Shown here: in pieces, positions 5,974 to 6,485 of the stretch
Layout: the number at the start of each line of letters is the position of its first letter
Position numbering within the stretch: the stretch's first letter is position 1
Assembly: GCA_025922755.1 (NCBI GenBank)
Contig: JAICHE010000069.1
Location: forward strand, 1 to 6,485
DNA: 6,485 nt
Direction: 5' to 3'
Source of the DNA: Nitrososphaeraceae archaeon
Lineage (GTDB): Archaea > Thermoproteota > Nitrososphaeria > Nitrososphaerales > Nitrosopumilaceae
Program-made: the position numbers and the translations under genes
Notes under the pieces: generated by a model
Database searches by the model: none
Seen by the model: only the letters and a program-made list of their open reading frames with translations
Told to the model about the DNA's origin: nothing

Positions 5974-6336
5974 ATAATGAATTTTCATATGTGCATTGTG
6001 CTCTACTTCAAATCGAGTCACAAAGCCACAGTGAGTGCATGAAAACATTTGAGGTTGTGGTTTTTGGTCTCGGATTATTTCTTTACCAGAAATTGATCTT
6101 ATGCTAACTATGTCGTTTGTAGAGATTACAGCAAAATTATGATTTTCTCCAATAGATTCCAAGAATTCTTTGATAGAAGTTATTACAACGGTTTTGTCAA
6201 TAGTGTCATCATCTTCTATTGCAGATAAAACAAATTCATGATTTTTTAAGGTGGGAATTGCTGCAACTTGGTCTGAAACATAGACTAGTAACTCATTTTT
6301 AATGGATTCAACATCTCTACAATCAATCGTTATCAT
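5968..6336 (-). CDS. C2H2 zinc-finger protein with an N-terminal domain of unknown function, 122 residues
   Basis: The last 25 residues form a classical finger: Cys100-x2-Cys103-x12-His116-x3-His120, preceded by MFS, with core Phe109 and only two residues after the last His. The first 95 residues look like a compact alpha/beta domain with alternating hydrophobic strands (EFVLSAIE, KTVVITSIKEFLESI, FAVISTNDIVSI); I do not recognise its family. The linker RDQKPQPQ joins the two parts. The start is ATG at 6336, with a weak TATA-like TAAAATA centred about 25 bases upstream. The finger suggests nucleic-acid or protein binding, so it may be a regulator, but no target is evident. It is the second C2H2 protein within one kilobase, and neither finger is part of a tandem array. 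Convergent overlap with the 99-residue gene is six bases. Confidence 0.83.
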   Translation of the reverse strand: MITIDCRDVESIKNELLVYVSDQVAAIPTLKNHEFVLSAIEDDDTIDKTVVITSIKEFLESIGENHNFAVISTNDIVSIRSISGKEIIRDQKPQPQMFSCTHCGFVTRFEVEHNAHMKIHYL

Positions 6337-6357
6337 GAATTTTAATAAAATTATACA

Positions 6358-6364
6358 TATTTTA
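6358..6364 (-). promoter_or_regulatory. Possible TATA box of the 122-residue zinc-finger gene
   Basis: TAAAATA on the minus strand is centred 25 bases before the ATG at 6336. The whole 85-base gap is very A+T-rich, so the match is not strong, but the spacing agrees with the other promoters in this window. Confidence 0.32.
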
Positions 6365-6393
6365 GTTTAACAAAAAATTGAAAATGGTTATTA

Positions 6394-6399
6394 TTTATT
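6394..6399 (+). promoter_or_regulatory. TATA-like box of the gene at the right edge
   Basis: TTTATT, inside TTATTTATTG, is centred 25.5 bases before the ATG at 6422. No Shine-Dalgarno-like sequence lies between them, which again fits a leaderless transcript. The hexamer is the same as the one proposed for the sortase gene. Confidence 0.42.
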
Positions 6400-6421
6400 G
6401 AATTGTTGTAATTTTTCATAC

Positions 6422-6485
6422 ATGAAAGATTCAGAAACTTTTGGAATTGAAAAAGGTCATGGAGAAGAAGTGATATCATGGCTAA
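6422..6485 (+). CDS. N-terminal fragment of an unidentified gene, cut by the right edge
   Basis: ATG at 6422 opens a frame without stops to the end of the window. The first residues are MKDSETFGIEKGHGEEVISW, hydrophilic, with no signal peptide or metal-binding pattern. A TATA-like hexamer at standard spacing supports the start. Twenty-one codons are too few to name a family. It is divergent from the 122-residue zinc-finger gene across an 85-base gap. Confidence 0.5.
   Translation, partial: MKDSETFGIEKGHGEEVISWL

Overview
The window looks like a stretch of chromosome from an ammonia-oxidising archaeon of the Nitrososphaerota (Thaumarchaeota), most like the marine Nitrosopumilus group. Grounds: A+T-rich DNA, a Dpo4-type Y-family polymerase and an NreA repair protein that both end in PCNA-binding tails, a Ser-type archaeosortase of the kind I associate with Thaumarchaeota, a membrane-anchored DsbA-like oxidoreductase, and small C2H2 zinc-finger proteins. 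Several genes have a TATA-like hexamer about 25 bases before the start codon and no Shine-Dalgarno sequence, which fits archaeal leaderless transcription. The assignment is inference; no marker such as amoA or rRNA is present.

Layout. 1-896 (+): 3' part of a translesion DNA polymerase, cut by the left edge. 887-1822 (-): multi-membrane archaeosortase, tail-to-tail with the polymerase. 1867-2013 (-): a 48-residue protein with a CxxC...HxxC zinc-site pattern. 2071-3228 (-): NreA. 3229-3319: divergent promoter region. 3320-4258 (+): a cobalamin-binding-protein-like protein without signal peptide. 4245-4727 and 4729-5394 (-): a four-helix membrane protein with an intramembrane Cys-Ser-Cys and, one base upstream, a membrane-anchored DsbA-like protein. 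5426-5623 (-): a 65-residue C2H2 zinc-finger protein. 5674-5973 (+): a 99-residue single-helix membrane protein. 5968-6336 (-): a 122-residue protein with a C-terminal C2H2 finger. 6422-6485 (+): start of a gene cut by the right edge.

Two themes stand out. One is PCNA-linked DNA repair (polymerase and NreA, with the sortase and small zinc protein lying between them). The other is a surface thiol-redox module (DsbA-like plus CxC membrane protein), preceded on the same strand by a small zinc-finger gene. The three convergent gene pairs all overlap at their stop codons, so packing is tight. The most striking regulatory feature is one palindromic TATA box whose centre is 25.5 bases from the start codons of two divergent genes (5623 and 5674). 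I see no mobile element, CRISPR array, rRNA or tRNA.
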